A stretch of DNA of 64,000 nucleotides from CAWCAL01 sp963695075 (GCA_963695075.1 CAVOFR010000007.1:682001-746000), one strand, 5' to 3'; counted from the first letter of the stretch, positions 33,829 to 43,888 are shown. The notes: generated by a model from the sequence alone, not told the origin. Translations and numbers: made by a program.

Positions 33829-34850
33829 GGCCGGGTGGACCCCGCTGTCTCGAGCTCGGCGAGTATGCGATCGGGATCGGGGTAGCTGCGGACCAGATCC
33901 TCCAGGTTCCGCCTGGCGACCTCGGCGTCGCGGGCGGGCTTGTCGACCGTGGCCCACCGGACCATGCCGGCCCAGAAACGGTCGACCAGCTCGGAACCGG
34001 GCACCGTGCCGCCGTCGACCGTGCGCAGGTGCACGTTGCACAGCTCACCCAGGTAGAGATTGAGCGACCTCACGTGGATCTGTTCGTCCATGCGGATCCG
34101 CTCGACGATCTCGGCCGCCAGCTCGGCTTCGGCCCGGCGGTCGGTGAACACGTCGGGCGTGCGGAGGATGGCCTGGGTCTCGGCGAAGCCGAGCTCGGCT
34201 CGAAACTCGATGATCAGCAGGTTGGCCAGGAACGAGAAGAGGAACTCGACGTCCTCGGCGATCTCGGGCAGGTAGCGCTCGCCGTCCTCCCGAGTCAGGC
34301 CGGGCTGGGGATCCACATCGGGGTAGGCCCCGGTTCCGAAGGCGAGGTCGCGGGCCGCGAACCACATCTGGTCGTGGCCGCCGATGCCTTCCTCGGGAAC
34401 GCCACCCTCGTCGATGCCGTGAGCCTCGAACAACCCGTTGGACAGGTGGCCGAGCGCCATGTCGGAGATGTCCTCGACGATGTTGGCCCGGAGGTCGGGG
34501 ACCGGGAGCATCCGGATGGCAGAACCGAGCGCCTCGATCTTCCCGATGACGGTGAGCATGTTCCAGAACCAGTCGCCGATTCCGTTGCGGAGCAGGACGA
34601 GCTGCTGGGCCGCGGTGGGGAGCCGGACACCTTCGAGCAGTTCGGCCGAGGCCGGGAAAGGGACGCCACCCCGCTCGCGTAGCGCGGACTCCCATGCATC
34701 GAGCGCCGGCTCACGCACGAGCGCCCGTGGGGGCTGGTAGGTGCCGTCGGCCAACATGCCGCCGTGGAGCGTGCGACCGGCCACGACGTGGGGCTCGGCA
34801 TAGGCGTGGCTGGCCAGCAGGTCGTCGCGTGCGTAGGTCAGTTGCGGCAT
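33825..34850 (-). CDS. Protein of unknown function, helical, possible ferritin-like metal site
   Basis: A 341-residue soluble protein I do not recognise. It is mostly helical; the C-terminal half has IIEFRAELGFAETQAIL and ERIRMDEQIHVRSLNLYLGEL, whose Glu and ExxH spacing would fit a ferritin-like di-metal centre, but this is a guess. A ggggga site precedes ATG 34850. It is translationally coupled to an SDR and 108 bp from another SDR on the opposite strand, suggesting a role in the same oxidation pathway. Confidence 0.6.
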   Translation of the reverse strand: MPQLTYARDDLLASHAYAEPHVVAGRTLHGGMLADGTYQPPRALVREPALDAWESALRERGGVPFPASAELLEGVRLPTAAQQLVLLRNGIGDWFWNMLTVIGKIEALGSAIRMLPVPDLRANIVEDISDMALGHLSNGLFEAHGIDEGGVPEEGIGGHDQMWFAARDLAFGTGAYPDVDPQPGLTREDGERYLPEIAEDVEFLFSFLANLLIIEFRAELGFAETQAILRTPDVFTDRRAEAELAAEIVERIRMDEQIHVRSLNLYLGELCNVHLRTVDGGTVPGSELVDRFWAGMVRWATVDKPARDAEVARRNLEDLVRSYPDPDRILAELETAGSTRP

Positions 34851-34958
34851 GGCTTCCCCCGGCCCGAGCGTATCCCGGCAGCTCCCGAGCCGCGGTCGGC
34901 GAGTGGACGGGCGGGTCCGGCCCGGCGACGATGGACGGACCGCTCCGAAGGGGGACTC

Positions 34959-35723
34959 ATGGTGTCGTTCGACCTGACCGACCGCGTCGCGGTCGTGACC
35001 GGCGGAAGCCGAGGCCTCGGGCGGGCGATGAGCCTGGCCTTCGCCGAGCACGGCGCGACCGTCGTGGTCGCCAGTCGCAAGGAAGACGCGTGCCGGGACC
35101 TGGCCGAGCAGATCACGGCGACGACGGGTCGGCCTGCCCTCGGCGTCGGCTGTCACGTCGGCCGTTGGGAGGACTGCGACCGGTTGATCGAACGGGTCAC
35201 GGCCGAATTCGGTTCGATCGACGTGCTCGTGAACAACGCCGGAATGTCGCCGCTCTACGATTCCCTGACCGGCGTCACCGAAGAGCTGTTCGACAAGGTG
35301 ATCGCGGTCAACCTCAAGGGCCCGTTCCGTCTCGCCGCCCTGGCCGGTGAGCGGATGGCGGCGGGCGGAGGTGGATCGATCATCAACGTCAGCAGCATCG
35401 CGGCGGTGCAGCCGAGCCCGATCGAAGTGCCATACGCCGCAGCCAAGGCGGGCCTCAACAACCTCACGCTGTCGTTGGCCCGGAGTCTGGGCCCGACCGT
35501 GCGGGTCAACGCGATCATGGCCGGCCCGTTCCTGACCGACATCTCCGGGGCTTGGGACATGGATGCCTTCGATGAGGTGGCCCGCACGTCGATCCCGCTC
35601 GGGCGCGGCGGACGACCCGACGAGGTCGTGGGGGCTGCGCTCTATCTGGCCGGCGACGCGTCGTCCTTCACCACCGGCGCCGTCCTCAAGGTCGACGGCG
35701 GTTCGGCGTACGCGCCCGGGTAG
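34959..35723 (+). CDS. Short-chain dehydrogenase/reductase (FabG-like)
   Basis: A 254-residue SDR with VVTGGSRGLGRAM, NNAGMSPL, INVSSIAAVQPSP and YAAAKAGLNNLT, ending in the usual VLKVDGGSAYAPG. Length and motifs match the FabG/gluconate-dehydrogenase-like group. agggggac precedes ATG 34959. It is divergent from the unknown helical protein; 55 bp separate it from the ABC ATPase downstream, which has its own leaderless promoter. Confidence 0.9.
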   Translation: MVSFDLTDRVAVVTGGSRGLGRAMSLAFAEHGATVVVASRKEDACRDLAEQITATTGRPALGVGCHVGRWEDCDRLIERVTAEFGSIDVLVNNAGMSPLYDSLTGVTEELFDKVIAVNLKGPFRLAALAGERMAAGGGGSIINVSSIAAVQPSPIEVPYAAAKAGLNNLTLSLARSLGPTVRVNAIMAGPFLTDISGAWDMDAFDEVARTSIPLGRGGRPDEVVGAALYLAGDASSFTTGAVLKVDGGSAYAPG

Positions 35724-35765
35724 GTGCAATACCGAAACCTCGTCGTTCGCGTCCCCGGTCGCCGG

Positions 35766-35771
35766 TAGCTT
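35766..35771 (+). promoter_or_regulatory. Likely -10 element for leaderless start at 35779
   Basis: TAGCTT, 7 nt before the ATG at 35779. Confidence 0.55.
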
Positions 35772-35778
35772 CGACCGG

Positions 35779-36714
<936 letters not shown>

Positions 36715-36716
36715 CG

Positions 36717-37496
36717 GTGGCGGTGCCAACCCTGCTGCGAGCGGTCGAACGGGAGGCCCGGGTCTTCTCCAAGCTCTGGCGCGGCTCGGTGTTCACCTCG
36801 TTCGTGGCGCCGGTCCTGTTCCTCGGCGCGATGGGCCTCGGTCTCGGCCGTTTCGTCGACGAAGGCAGCGGCGCCGCCGAGCTCGACGGGCTCGACTACC
36901 TCCTGTTCGTGACCCCCGGGCTGCTCATCGCCAGCGTGATGCAGTCGGGAGCGTCCGCCTCGCTCTGGCCGGTCATGGGCGGACTCAAGTGGTTCGGCGT
37001 CTTCCACTCGATGGTCAACACCCCGCTCGAGCCGGCCGATGTCTACGGGGGTCACGTGATCTGGACCGGTGTGCGGGCCGGCATGGCGGCGGTGGCGTTC
37101 CTGATCGTGGCGACCGCGCTCGGCGGTATCGGGTCGTGGTGGGCGGTGATGGCCGTCCCCGTCGCGATCCTCACCAGCCTCGCGTTCGCCGCTCCACTGT
37201 CGGGCTACGCCAGCGGGTGTGAGACCGACGAGTCCTTCTCCCTGATCATGCGCCTGGGTATCGTGCCGCTGTTCCTGTTCTCGGGAACGTTCTTCCCCGT
37301 CTCGCAGCTGCCCGACGCCGTGCAGCCCCTGGCCTGGCTGTCACCGTTGTGGCACGGGGTCGAACCGGCGCGCGGCTTCACCACCGGTGACATCGACTGG
37401 GCGATCACCGCGGTGCACCTCGCCGTGCTCGCCGGACTGGTCCTGGCCGGCTGGCGCTGGGGCACCGGCCGGTTCACGCGGAGGCTCACACCGTGA
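36717..37496 (+). CDS. ABC-2 type permease, first subunit
   Basis: A 259-residue membrane protein with about six transmembrane segments; the core FLFSGTFFPVSQLPDAVQPLAWLSPLWH is the typical ABC-2 export motif region. The GTG at 36717 lies 2 nt after the ATPase stop. With the next gene it forms a heterodimeric NodJ/DrrB-like permease pair, which exports hydrophobic compounds or lipids. Confidence 0.88.
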   Translation: MAVPTLLRAVEREARVFSKLWRGSVFTSFVAPVLFLGAMGLGLGRFVDEGSGAAELDGLDYLLFVTPGLLIASVMQSGASASLWPVMGGLKWFGVFHSMVNTPLEPADVYGGHVIWTGVRAGMAAVAFLIVATALGGIGSWWAVMAVPVAILTSLAFAAPLSGYASGCETDESFSLIMRLGIVPLFLFSGTFFPVSQLPDAVQPLAWLSPLWHGVEPARGFTTGDIDWAITAVHLAVLAGLVLAGWRWGTGRFTRRLTP

Positions 37497-38335
37497 GCGA
37501 TGCGGACACCGATGTGCGTACCCGCCGGTCCGTCGGCGGTCTTCCCGGGTTGCGCGCTCTGCCACCGGTGATCTGGGGCCGGGCCTGGCGAGTCGTCGAG
37601 CGCAACGCGCTGGCCTACCGCCGGATGTGGCTCGTCTTCGTGGCCGGCGTCTTCGAGCCGATCCTCTACCTGTTCTCGATCGGCATCGGCGTGGGAGGGC
37701 TGGTCGGTGAGCTTCCGCGACCGGGCGGTGGCACGGTCCCCTACGAGGTCTTCGTGGCGCCGGGCCTGCTCGCCGCCGCGGCGATGAACGGGGCCATCTT
37801 CGACGCCACGTTCAACTTCTTCGTCAAGTTCAAGTACATGAAGACCTACGACGCGATCCTGGCCTCGCCGTTGTCGCCGTCGGACACCGCGGCGGGTGAG
37901 GTGCTGTGGGCGCTCATCCGCGGGGCGTTGTACTCGCTGGTGTTCCTGCTCACGATGGCCGTCCTCGGCTACACCGAATCGTGGTGGTCGCTCCTCGCCC
38001 TGCCGGCCACGGTGCTCATAGGGGCGGCTTTCGCGTCGGCAGGTCTCGCGGCCACGACCTATATGCGCTCCTTCGTCGACTTCGACTACGTGAACCTGGT
38101 GATCATCCCGTCGTTCCTCTTCTCGGCGACGTTCTTCCCGCTGTCCCGCTACCCCGAGGGGTTGCAGCTGATCGTGCGGTGGACCCCGCTCTACCAGGGG
38201 GTCGCCCTCTGCCGGGCGTTCACCCTCGGCGAGGTCGGCCCCGGCCTGCTCGTGAACGTCGTCTACCTCGTCGCGATGACCCTGATCGGCCTCACCGTCG
38301 CCGCCCGTCGTCTTCGTCAGCTCCTGCAACCCTGA
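37493..38335 (+). CDS. ABC-2 type permease, second subunit
   Basis: A 280-residue membrane protein paralogous to the preceding permease; six membrane segments with FLFSATFFPLSRYPEGLQLIVRWTPLYQ as the matching export motif, quoted partly. It starts at GTG 37493 overlapping the first permease stop by 4 nt (GTGA). A cytosolic N-terminal arm of ~40 residues precedes the first helix. The substrate is unknown. Confidence 0.88.
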   Translation: MSDADTDVRTRRSVGGLPGLRALPPVIWGRAWRVVERNALAYRRMWLVFVAGVFEPILYLFSIGIGVGGLVGELPRPGGGTVPYEVFVAPGLLAAAAMNGAIFDATFNFFVKFKYMKTYDAILASPLSPSDTAAGEVLWALIRGALYSLVFLLTMAVLGYTESWWSLLALPATVLIGAAFASAGLAATTYMRSFVDFDYVNLVIIPSFLFSATFFPLSRYPEGLQLIVRWTPLYQGVALCRAFTLGEVGPGLLVNVVYLVAMTLIGLTVAARRLRQLLQP

Positions 38336-38404
38336 CCGCGGCCCTTCTCGCCGTTCCCAGCCGTCGCTTCCCGACGGTGGCGGACCAGATTCGGGGATGG
38401 GTGC

Positions 38405-38641
38405 TCACTCGCCACGGCGCCGCCGGGTCCTGCCCCGGGCTGCCCGTCGCTCCTGCGCTCGCTCCCACTTGTGTTGCCGGCTGCGGCAGGCCTTGCGGCA
38501 GAACCGGTGGTTGGCGCTGCGCTGCTCGAACAACTGGCCGCAGCGCCAATAGGCGCACGCGGTGAGCCGGTCCGGGTCGAGGTCGAAGTCCTCCGGCAGG
38601 TCGTCGGGCGGATCATCGAAGGGCCCCGCCGATCCGACCAC
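38405..38641 (-). CDS. Small zinc-ribbon-like protein
   Basis: A 78-residue protein with cysteines in CAYWRCGQLF and HRFCRKACRSRQH, a four-cysteine zinc-binding pattern, and a very basic C-terminus (RRAARGRTRRRR). The acidic N-terminus and CxxxxC...CxxxC layout recall the zinc-finger C-terminal end of CGNR-type or DUF2256-like proteins. It begins at GTG 38641, 3 nt after the VapC stop, so it is likely co-transcribed with the toxin-antitoxin pair. It may bind nucleic acid. Confidence 0.55.
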   Translation of the reverse strand: MVGSAGPFDDPPDDLPEDFDLDPDRLTACAYWRCGQLFEQRSANHRFCRKACRSRQHKWERAQERRAARGRTRRRRGE

Positions 38642-38644
38642 GGT

Positions 38645-39046
38645 TCACACCCCCACGACGGCGAGGCCGATCGACCGCGCCGCCTGAGCCTGCCTGGCGT
38701 CGAAGGTCAACACGGTGGTGGCCGACCCGGCTCGCCAGGCTGCGGCGAGATGGAGGGAGTCGATCGATCGGCAGAGCGTCCGCTCGGCGATGCGGGCGGC
38801 TTCGTTGCAGGTCGTGGCGTCCAGGTTCACCAGCGCGAAGGCGTCGAGGTCGGTCGAGAGCTGGCGCTTCGCTGCCAGCTGGGCCGATCCGTCGAGCAGC
38901 CGGGCCAGGTTCCGTCGCACTTCGACCTCGGTGATCCGAGAGGTCACGAGCACCGGGTCGGTGGCGAGGAGCGCATCGGCCACGTCGGAGTCGTGTTCGT
39001 CGATGTAGCGCTTGAGCAGCGCGCTGGAGTCGACATAGAGGGTCAC
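38645..39046 (-). CDS. vapC: VapC-type PIN-domain toxin RNase
   Basis: A 133-residue PIN-domain protein. The acidic active-site residues are in MTLYVDSSALLKRYIDE (first Asp), TRITEVEVRRNL (Glu) and RSIDSLHLAAAW (Asp), with a late LTFDARQAQAA (Asp). Such toxins cut tRNA or rRNA when freed from the antitoxin. GTG 39046 overlaps the antitoxin stop by 4 nt (GTGA), the normal arrangement of antitoxin first. Confidence 0.9.
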   Translation of the reverse strand: MTLYVDSSALLKRYIDEHDSDVADALLATDPVLVTSRITEVEVRRNLARLLDGSAQLAAKRQLSTDLDAFALVNLDATTCNEAARIAERTLCRSIDSLHLAAAWRAGSATTVLTFDARQAQAARSIGLAVVGV

Positions 39047-39297
39047 CCCCGGTCCTCGTCGAGCACCTCGAGCACGCCGGTGGGAGATGAGAAGCGGACG
39101 GTGGGCTCGAGCCGCGTTCGGTGCGCCGGCTCGATCCAGCCCTCGTCGATGCCTCGGTCGACCGCGGAACCCGCGGTCAATCCCACGATGCGAGCGACCG
39201 GTCTGCCGCGGTCTGTCACCGTGATGACCTCGCCCGCCGAGACCCGACCGAGGTATTCGGACAGCCTTGCCTTGAGCTCGCGGATGCCGACGTCCAT
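39043..39297 (-). CDS. vapB: VapB/Phd-YefM type antitoxin
   Basis: An 84-residue antitoxin with a Phd/YefM N-terminal DNA-binding fold (VGIRELKARLSEYLGRVSAG, EVITVTDRGRPVARIV) and a disordered C-terminus that would wrap the toxin. It should repress its own operon through the inverted repeat that begins at its start codon. ATG 39297 is 6 nt after TAATGT, so the message is probably leaderless. Confidence 0.9.
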   Translation of the reverse strand: MDVGIRELKARLSEYLGRVSAGEVITVTDRGRPVARIVGLTAGSAVDRGIDEGWIEPAHRTRLEPTVRFSSPTGVLEVLDEDRG

Positions 39298-39328
39298 GTA
39301 GTCACATTAGTCGGACATTGTGACTACA
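39297..39328. promoter_or_regulatory. VapBC operator overlapping promoter and start codon
   Basis: Perfect 10-bp inverted arms (tgtagtcaca / tgtgactaca) flank a 12-nt centre. The left arm touches the vapB ATG and the -10 TAATGT (39304-39309, minus strand) lies inside, so bound antitoxin would block both transcription and the start site. Confidence 0.85.
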
Positions 39329-39381
39329 ACAACGTCCCGCCCTCAGCTCCCAAGTCGTCCAGGCGACTTCTCCGCCCCGAG

Positions 39382-39387
39382 TACAGT
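39382..39387 (+). promoter_or_regulatory. Likely -10 element for the CoA ligase gene
   Basis: TACAGT, 21 nt before the ATG at 39409; here a leader with a ribosome binding site (gggggagg) follows, unlike the leaderless genes nearby. Confidence 0.5.
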
Positions 39388-39408
39388 CCGAGCGGGGGAG
39401 GTCGTGCC

Positions 39409-40959
39409 ATGACCATCGGACATCGAGATCGGGCCCAGCGGATCGGGGACGAGCTCGCTGTCGTCGACGAGTTCGCCGAGCTGACCTGGGGCCAGACCGA
39501 CGCCCGCACCAATCAGCTGATCACCGCGCTGCGCGGTCTGGGCCTGGGAACCGGCGACGTGATCGGCGTGCTGGGCGGGAATCGCCACGAATGGGTCGAG
39601 ACGCTCGCTGCCGCGATGCACTCCTCATGCATCGCGGTGCCGATCAACTGGCACTTCTCGGTCGACGAGATCGCCTACGTGCTGGAGAACTCCGGGGTGA
39701 AGGCGCTGGTGGCGGACATCGACTTCGCCGAACAGGCACAGGCCGCCGCCGAGCTGGCCGGCGTCGCCGTTCGAGTGGCCTTCGGTGGGCCGATAGACGG
39801 GTTCGCCGACTACGAGGAGCTCCTCGCGTCGGCCTCGACCGACGAGCCGGCCGACCAGGGTGCCGGCACCGTGATGTTCTACACGTCTGGCACGACCGGT
39901 CGGCCCAAGGGCGTGAAGTCCAGCCTGATCCAGATCGGCGGCGATCCCGAGGCCTCCCGGGCGACGCTCGAGATGTTCGTCGACCTGCTGGGGCTGCCGA
40001 AGGAGGGCGGCACGGTCCTGTGCAACGCGCCCGTGTACCACGCGGGGCCACTGGTCTTCTGCCTGTTCCCGGCCTCGCTCGGTTCGAGCCTCGTCATGCG
40101 CCGCAGCTGGGATGCCGAGGAGACGCTGCGCCTGATCGACGAGCATCAGGTGACGACCGGCTACGCGGTCCCCACCCATTTCACCCGACTGCTGCGGCTG
40201 CCCGAGGAGACCCGTTCCGCATTCGGCGGCTCCAGCCTGCAGTGCGTCTACCACACCGCGGCGCCGTGCCCGCCCGAGATCAAACGGCAGATGATCGACT
40301 GGTGGGGTCCGGTCATCAACGAGCTCTACGGGGCCAGTGAGAGCGGCGGGGCCGGCACGATCTGCACCTCGGATCAGTGGTTGGCCAAGCCTGGCACGGT
40401 CGGGTCACCGCTGCCGACGACCGAGCTCCTGGTCATGGGCGAAAGCGGCGAGCGACTCGGTCCGGATCAGGTGGGCCAGATCTACATCCGCAACCTTCTC
40501 GGCGCCGATTTCGAGTATCTCGGCGACGAGGAGGAGACCGACTCGGCCCATCTGGAGCCGGGGGTGTTCACCTTCGGGGACATCGGCCACGTCGACGAGG
40601 ATGGCTATCTGTTCCTGTCCGATCGCAAGATCGACATGATCATCTCGGGCGGTGTCAACATCTATCCCGCCGAGATCGAGGCCTTGTTGATCACCCACCC
40701 GGCGGTGGCCGACGTGGGTATCTTCGGAATACCCAACGACGAGTTCGGCGAAGAGGTGAAGGCCGCGGTCGAGCTGGCCGACGGCTTCGACGCGGCCGAG
40801 GTCGAGTCCGAGCTGAAGCAGTTCTGTCGGACCTCCCTCGCCGGCTACATGGTCCCCCGGTCGTTCGATTTCGGCCCGCTGCCCCGCACTGCGACGGGCA
40901 AGCTGCTCAAACGCGAGCTCCGGGCGCCCTACTGGGAAGGCTCCGGCCGCTCCATCTGA
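39409..40959 (+). CDS. Acyl-CoA synthetase (AMP-dependent, FadD-like)
   Basis: A 516-residue adenylate-forming enzyme that activates a carboxylic acid to its CoA thioester. P-loop-like motif MFYTSGTTGRPKGV, then ELYGASESGG, TGDIGHVDEDGYLFLSDRK-type block (here FGDIGHVDEDGYLFLSDRK) and the late lysine in TATGKLLKRELR. ATG 39409 follows gggggagg. 56 bp separate it from the serine hydrolase downstream, so the two may be co-transcribed. The acyl substrate is unknown. Confidence 0.9.
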   Translation: MTIGHRDRAQRIGDELAVVDEFAELTWGQTDARTNQLITALRGLGLGTGDVIGVLGGNRHEWVETLAAAMHSSCIAVPINWHFSVDEIAYVLENSGVKALVADIDFAEQAQAAAELAGVAVRVAFGGPIDGFADYEELLASASTDEPADQGAGTVMFYTSGTTGRPKGVKSSLIQIGGDPEASRATLEMFVDLLGLPKEGGTVLCNAPVYHAGPLVFCLFPASLGSSLVMRRSWDAEETLRLIDEHQVTTGYAVPTHFTRLLRLPEETRSAFGGSSLQCVYHTAAPCPPEIKRQMIDWWGPVINELYGASESGGAGTICTSDQWLAKPGTVGSPLPTTELLVMGESGERLGPDQVGQIYIRNLLGADFEYLGDEEETDSAHLEPGVFTFGDIGHVDEDGYLFLSDRKIDMIISGGVNIYPAEIEALLITHPAVADVGIFGIPNDEFGEEVKAAVELADGFDAAEVESELKQFCRTSLAGYMVPRSFDFGPLPRTATGKLLKRELRAPYWEGSGRSI

Positions 40960-41015
40960 CCGGTACGGTCGGACCGGAGGGCCCCACGTGGACCTGGGAT
41001 CGCGGGAGACGGCGG

Positions 41016-42281
41016 ATGACGAAATGGTTGATCGACCGGGTCGGTGACACGGTGGCCCGGCGGGGCCGGGTGCCACGGGACGTCGAGTCGGTGACGGTGC
41101 GCGGCGACGAGGTCGGAGATCCCGTGGCGGCGGACATGATCTGGGAGCGGGTCCGGGCGCTCTACCGCACCGGCATGCACCCGGGCATCCAGGTGTGCAT
41201 CCGTCACCGGGGGGACGTCGTCGTCGATCGTGCCATGGGCCAGGCGCGGGGCATCCGGCCCGGTCGGCGGTTCGATCCCGATCGGGCGATACCGATGGAC
41301 CTCGACACGCCGGTGAACCTGTTCTCGGCTGCCAAGGCCGTGACAGCCATGGCCATGCACAAGCTCGAGGAGCAGGGCGTCCTCGCTCTCGACGACGCGG
41401 TCAGCGATCACGTGCCCGGCTTCGAACGCCACGGCAAGGGTGAGATAACTCTGCGCCAGGTGTTGAGCCATCGAGCCGGGATCCCGACGATGCCGCGGGA
41501 CGCGTTCGATCTGGATCTGATGGCCGACCCGGACTGGATGGAGGGCATGATCTGCGATCTGAGGCCCTCGGCCGCCATCGGCGGACCGCCGGCGTATCAC
41601 GCCGTGGTCGGCGGGTTCGTCATGGAGGTCGTGGCCCGGCGGGCGGCAGGTCGGAGCCTGCGCGACGTGCTCGACGAGGACATCCGGCAACCGCTGGGCC
41701 TGAACTGGTTCGGCTTCGGGGTGGGAACCGAAGACGTCGACAAGGTGGCGCACAACGTCGAGACCGGTTTCCCGCTGCTGTTGTCACTCGAAGTGATGAT
41801 GAACCGTGCGCTGGGCATCCGGTGGGGCCACGTGCTGCACCTGTCCAACGATCCTCGCTTCCTGACCGCGGTGATCCCGTCGGGCAACGCCATCACGACC
41901 GCCCGGGACATCGCCGCCTTCTACCAGTGCCTGCTCAACGGGGGTGAGCTCGACGGCACCCGCATCTTCGAAGAGGACACGGTGGCCCGAGCGCTCGAGC
42001 ATCACCACGAAGGCATCCCCATCGATCGCATGCTCGGCCTGCCGATGCGGTACAGCTCGGGGTTCATGCTCGGCAACGAGCAGGTCAGCCTCTTCGGCTG
42101 GAACCACCCGAACGCGTTCGGACACATCGGGATGTCCAACCTGTTCACGTGGGCCGACCCGGATCGCGATCTCGTCGTCGCCCTGCTCACAACGGGCAAG
42201 CCGGTCATCGGCACGCACCTCGTGGCCCTGCCCCTGCTCATCACCGAGATCCACCGGGTGTTCCCCGAAACGGTGGGATGA
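41016..42281 (+). CDS. Serine hydrolase (beta-lactamase/class C family)
   Basis: A 421-residue cytosolic or peripheral protein without signal peptide. SxxK is SAAK in LFSAAKAVTAMAMHKLEEQG; YHAVVGGFVMEVVARRAAG is the Tyr block, and FGHIGMSN lies where the HxG element is expected. Actinobacteria have many such lipase/esterase-like paralogues (LipE/Rv-type). It follows the CoA ligase in the same direction. Confidence 0.82.
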   Translation: MTKWLIDRVGDTVARRGRVPRDVESVTVRGDEVGDPVAADMIWERVRALYRTGMHPGIQVCIRHRGDVVVDRAMGQARGIRPGRRFDPDRAIPMDLDTPVNLFSAAKAVTAMAMHKLEEQGVLALDDAVSDHVPGFERHGKGEITLRQVLSHRAGIPTMPRDAFDLDLMADPDWMEGMICDLRPSAAIGGPPAYHAVVGGFVMEVVARRAAGRSLRDVLDEDIRQPLGLNWFGFGVGTEDVDKVAHNVETGFPLLLSLEVMMNRALGIRWGHVLHLSNDPRFLTAVIPSGNAITTARDIAAFYQCLLNGGELDGTRIFEEDTVARALEHHHEGIPIDRMLGLPMRYSSGFMLGNEQVSLFGWNHPNAFGHIGMSNLFTWADPDRDLVVALLTTGKPVIGTHLVALPLLITEIHRVFPETVG

Positions 42282-42394
42282 CCCCGTTCGCCGGGCTCAG
42301 ATCCGGCCCGGCCGGTAACGTGTACGGGGGGGAGTGCCGCGACGGCCGTCGCGGGGGGCGGTGGCCCGGTTCGGCGCCTCCCCCGGAAAGCGCC

Positions 42395-43849
42395 ATGGGA
42401 TATCGACTGAAGCCGACGATGTCGGTGGAACGCGCGGTGCAGGGGGTCGCCACCGAGCGGCTCGATGATGCGGTGGCGCGGCTCGATGAGCTCGCCCGCG
42501 CCGGTCCGGATCAAATCTCTCACGAGGTGCACGAGGTCCGGAAGCGGTGCAAGGAAGTCCGGGGACTGGCCCGCCTGGTGCGGCCCGCGTTGGGGCCGGA
42601 ATTCGCCCGATTCAACCACACGGTGCGCGACGCGGCCAGGGATCTGTCGTCGATCCGTGACGCTCATGCGTTGCTCGAGACGTTCGACGACCTCCAGACC
42701 ACGGCGGGCCACGGTGGCGATCGCAACCTGAATGCGGTTCGTTCCCGCCAGGTGATCGAGGCGGCCGCGGAAACCAGCGCCATCCGCGGTGGCGATCCTC
42801 GCATCCTGCGCGCCCGCGACCGCCTGACCAAGGCTCGCCGTCGGGTCGGGAAATGGGAACTTCCCGACCGGTTCGAGACGATCGGTGTGGGGCTCGACCT
42901 GACCTATCGCCGGGGACGGCGTGGCCTGGACCGGGCCCAGCGCAAGCCGACGTCCGAGCGGATGCACGATTGGCGCAAGGCGGTCAAGACTCTCTGGTAC
43001 CAGATGCGCCTGCTCGAACGGACAGCCCCGAGCGTCCTGACCCCGTTGGTCGCCCGCCTCGACGATCTGTCCGAGGCGCTCGGCGACGACCACGACCTGG
43101 CCGTGCTGATCGACCGGCTCCAGGCGAGACCCGAACGATTCGGTGGGCGGAGGATTGTCGAGCGAGCCGTCCGTCTGGCTCGAGCCGAGCAGGACGATCT
43201 CCGATCCCGGGCGTTCCGCCTGGGGGCCACGATCTACGCGGAGTCGCCCAAAGCGTTCCTCACCCGCATCCAGGCATACTGGGAGAGCAGGGTTCTGCTC
43301 GGACCGGAGTTGACCACCGGTGGGATAGCCGAGCTCGTTACAGAGGAGCGGCGCACCGACGCCCGGGCCCGTGGCGGATTCGTCGAACGGGAGCGCAAGT
43401 TCCTGGTGGCCGAGGTTCCCGAGCTCGCGGGTTGCGGCACGGTGTTGCGTCAGGGGTACCTCGCGATCGACGGCAAAGTGTCGGTCCGCGTGCGTGACGC
43501 CGGCGCGAAGGGATGCACGCTGACCCTCAAGGCCGGGACCGGGGCGGAGAGGATCGAGCTCGAGTGGCGCCTCGATCCGCAGCGGTTCGAGGCGGTATGG
43601 GAGCTCACCCGTGGCCGCCGGGTGCACAAGACCCGCCACTCCATGGCGCTCGACGGACGCACGGTCGAGCTCGACGTGTTCGCCGACGACCTCGATGGAC
43701 TGGTCGTGGCCGAGGTCGAGTTCGACAGCGCCGAAGCGATGGCCGGTTTCCACCCGCCGGGTTGGTTCGGCCGTGAGGTGACCGACGACGTGCGCTACGC
43801 CAACGCCGCGCTCGCGGTCGAGGGATTGGAGCCCGCCTTCTACACCTGA
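42395..43849 (+). CDS. CHAD domain - CYTH domain fusion protein
   Basis: A 484-residue protein. Residues ~1-300 are a CHAD domain, all helical and rich in conserved His/Arg/Lys (VHEVRKRCKEVRGLARLVRP, MHDWRKAVKTLWYQMRLLE, LGDDHDLAVL), which binds polyphosphate. Residues ~320-470 are a CYTH domain starting with VERERKFLVAEVP (ExExK) and ending with AEVEFDSAEAM, a triphosphate tunnel metalloenzyme fold. CYTH is usually N-terminal to CHAD; here the order is reversed. ATG 42395 follows ggaaag. It probably acts on polyphosphate or other inorganic triphosphates. Confidence 0.88.
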   Translation: MGYRLKPTMSVERAVQGVATERLDDAVARLDELARAGPDQISHEVHEVRKRCKEVRGLARLVRPALGPEFARFNHTVRDAARDLSSIRDAHALLETFDDLQTTAGHGGDRNLNAVRSRQVIEAAAETSAIRGGDPRILRARDRLTKARRRVGKWELPDRFETIGVGLDLTYRRGRRGLDRAQRKPTSERMHDWRKAVKTLWYQMRLLERTAPSVLTPLVARLDDLSEALGDDHDLAVLIDRLQARPERFGGRRIVERAVRLARAEQDDLRSRAFRLGATIYAESPKAFLTRIQAYWESRVLLGPELTTGGIAELVTEERRTDARARGGFVERERKFLVAEVPELAGCGTVLRQGYLAIDGKVSVRVRDAGAKGCTLTLKAGTGAERIELEWRLDPQRFEAVWELTRGRRVHKTRHSMALDGRTVELDVFADDLDGLVVAEVEFDSAEAMAGFHPPGWFGREVTDDVRYANAALAVEGLEPAFYT

Positions 43850-43888
43850 TCCGAGGCATGGGGCGCCGGGCTCGGATAGAACAGGCCC

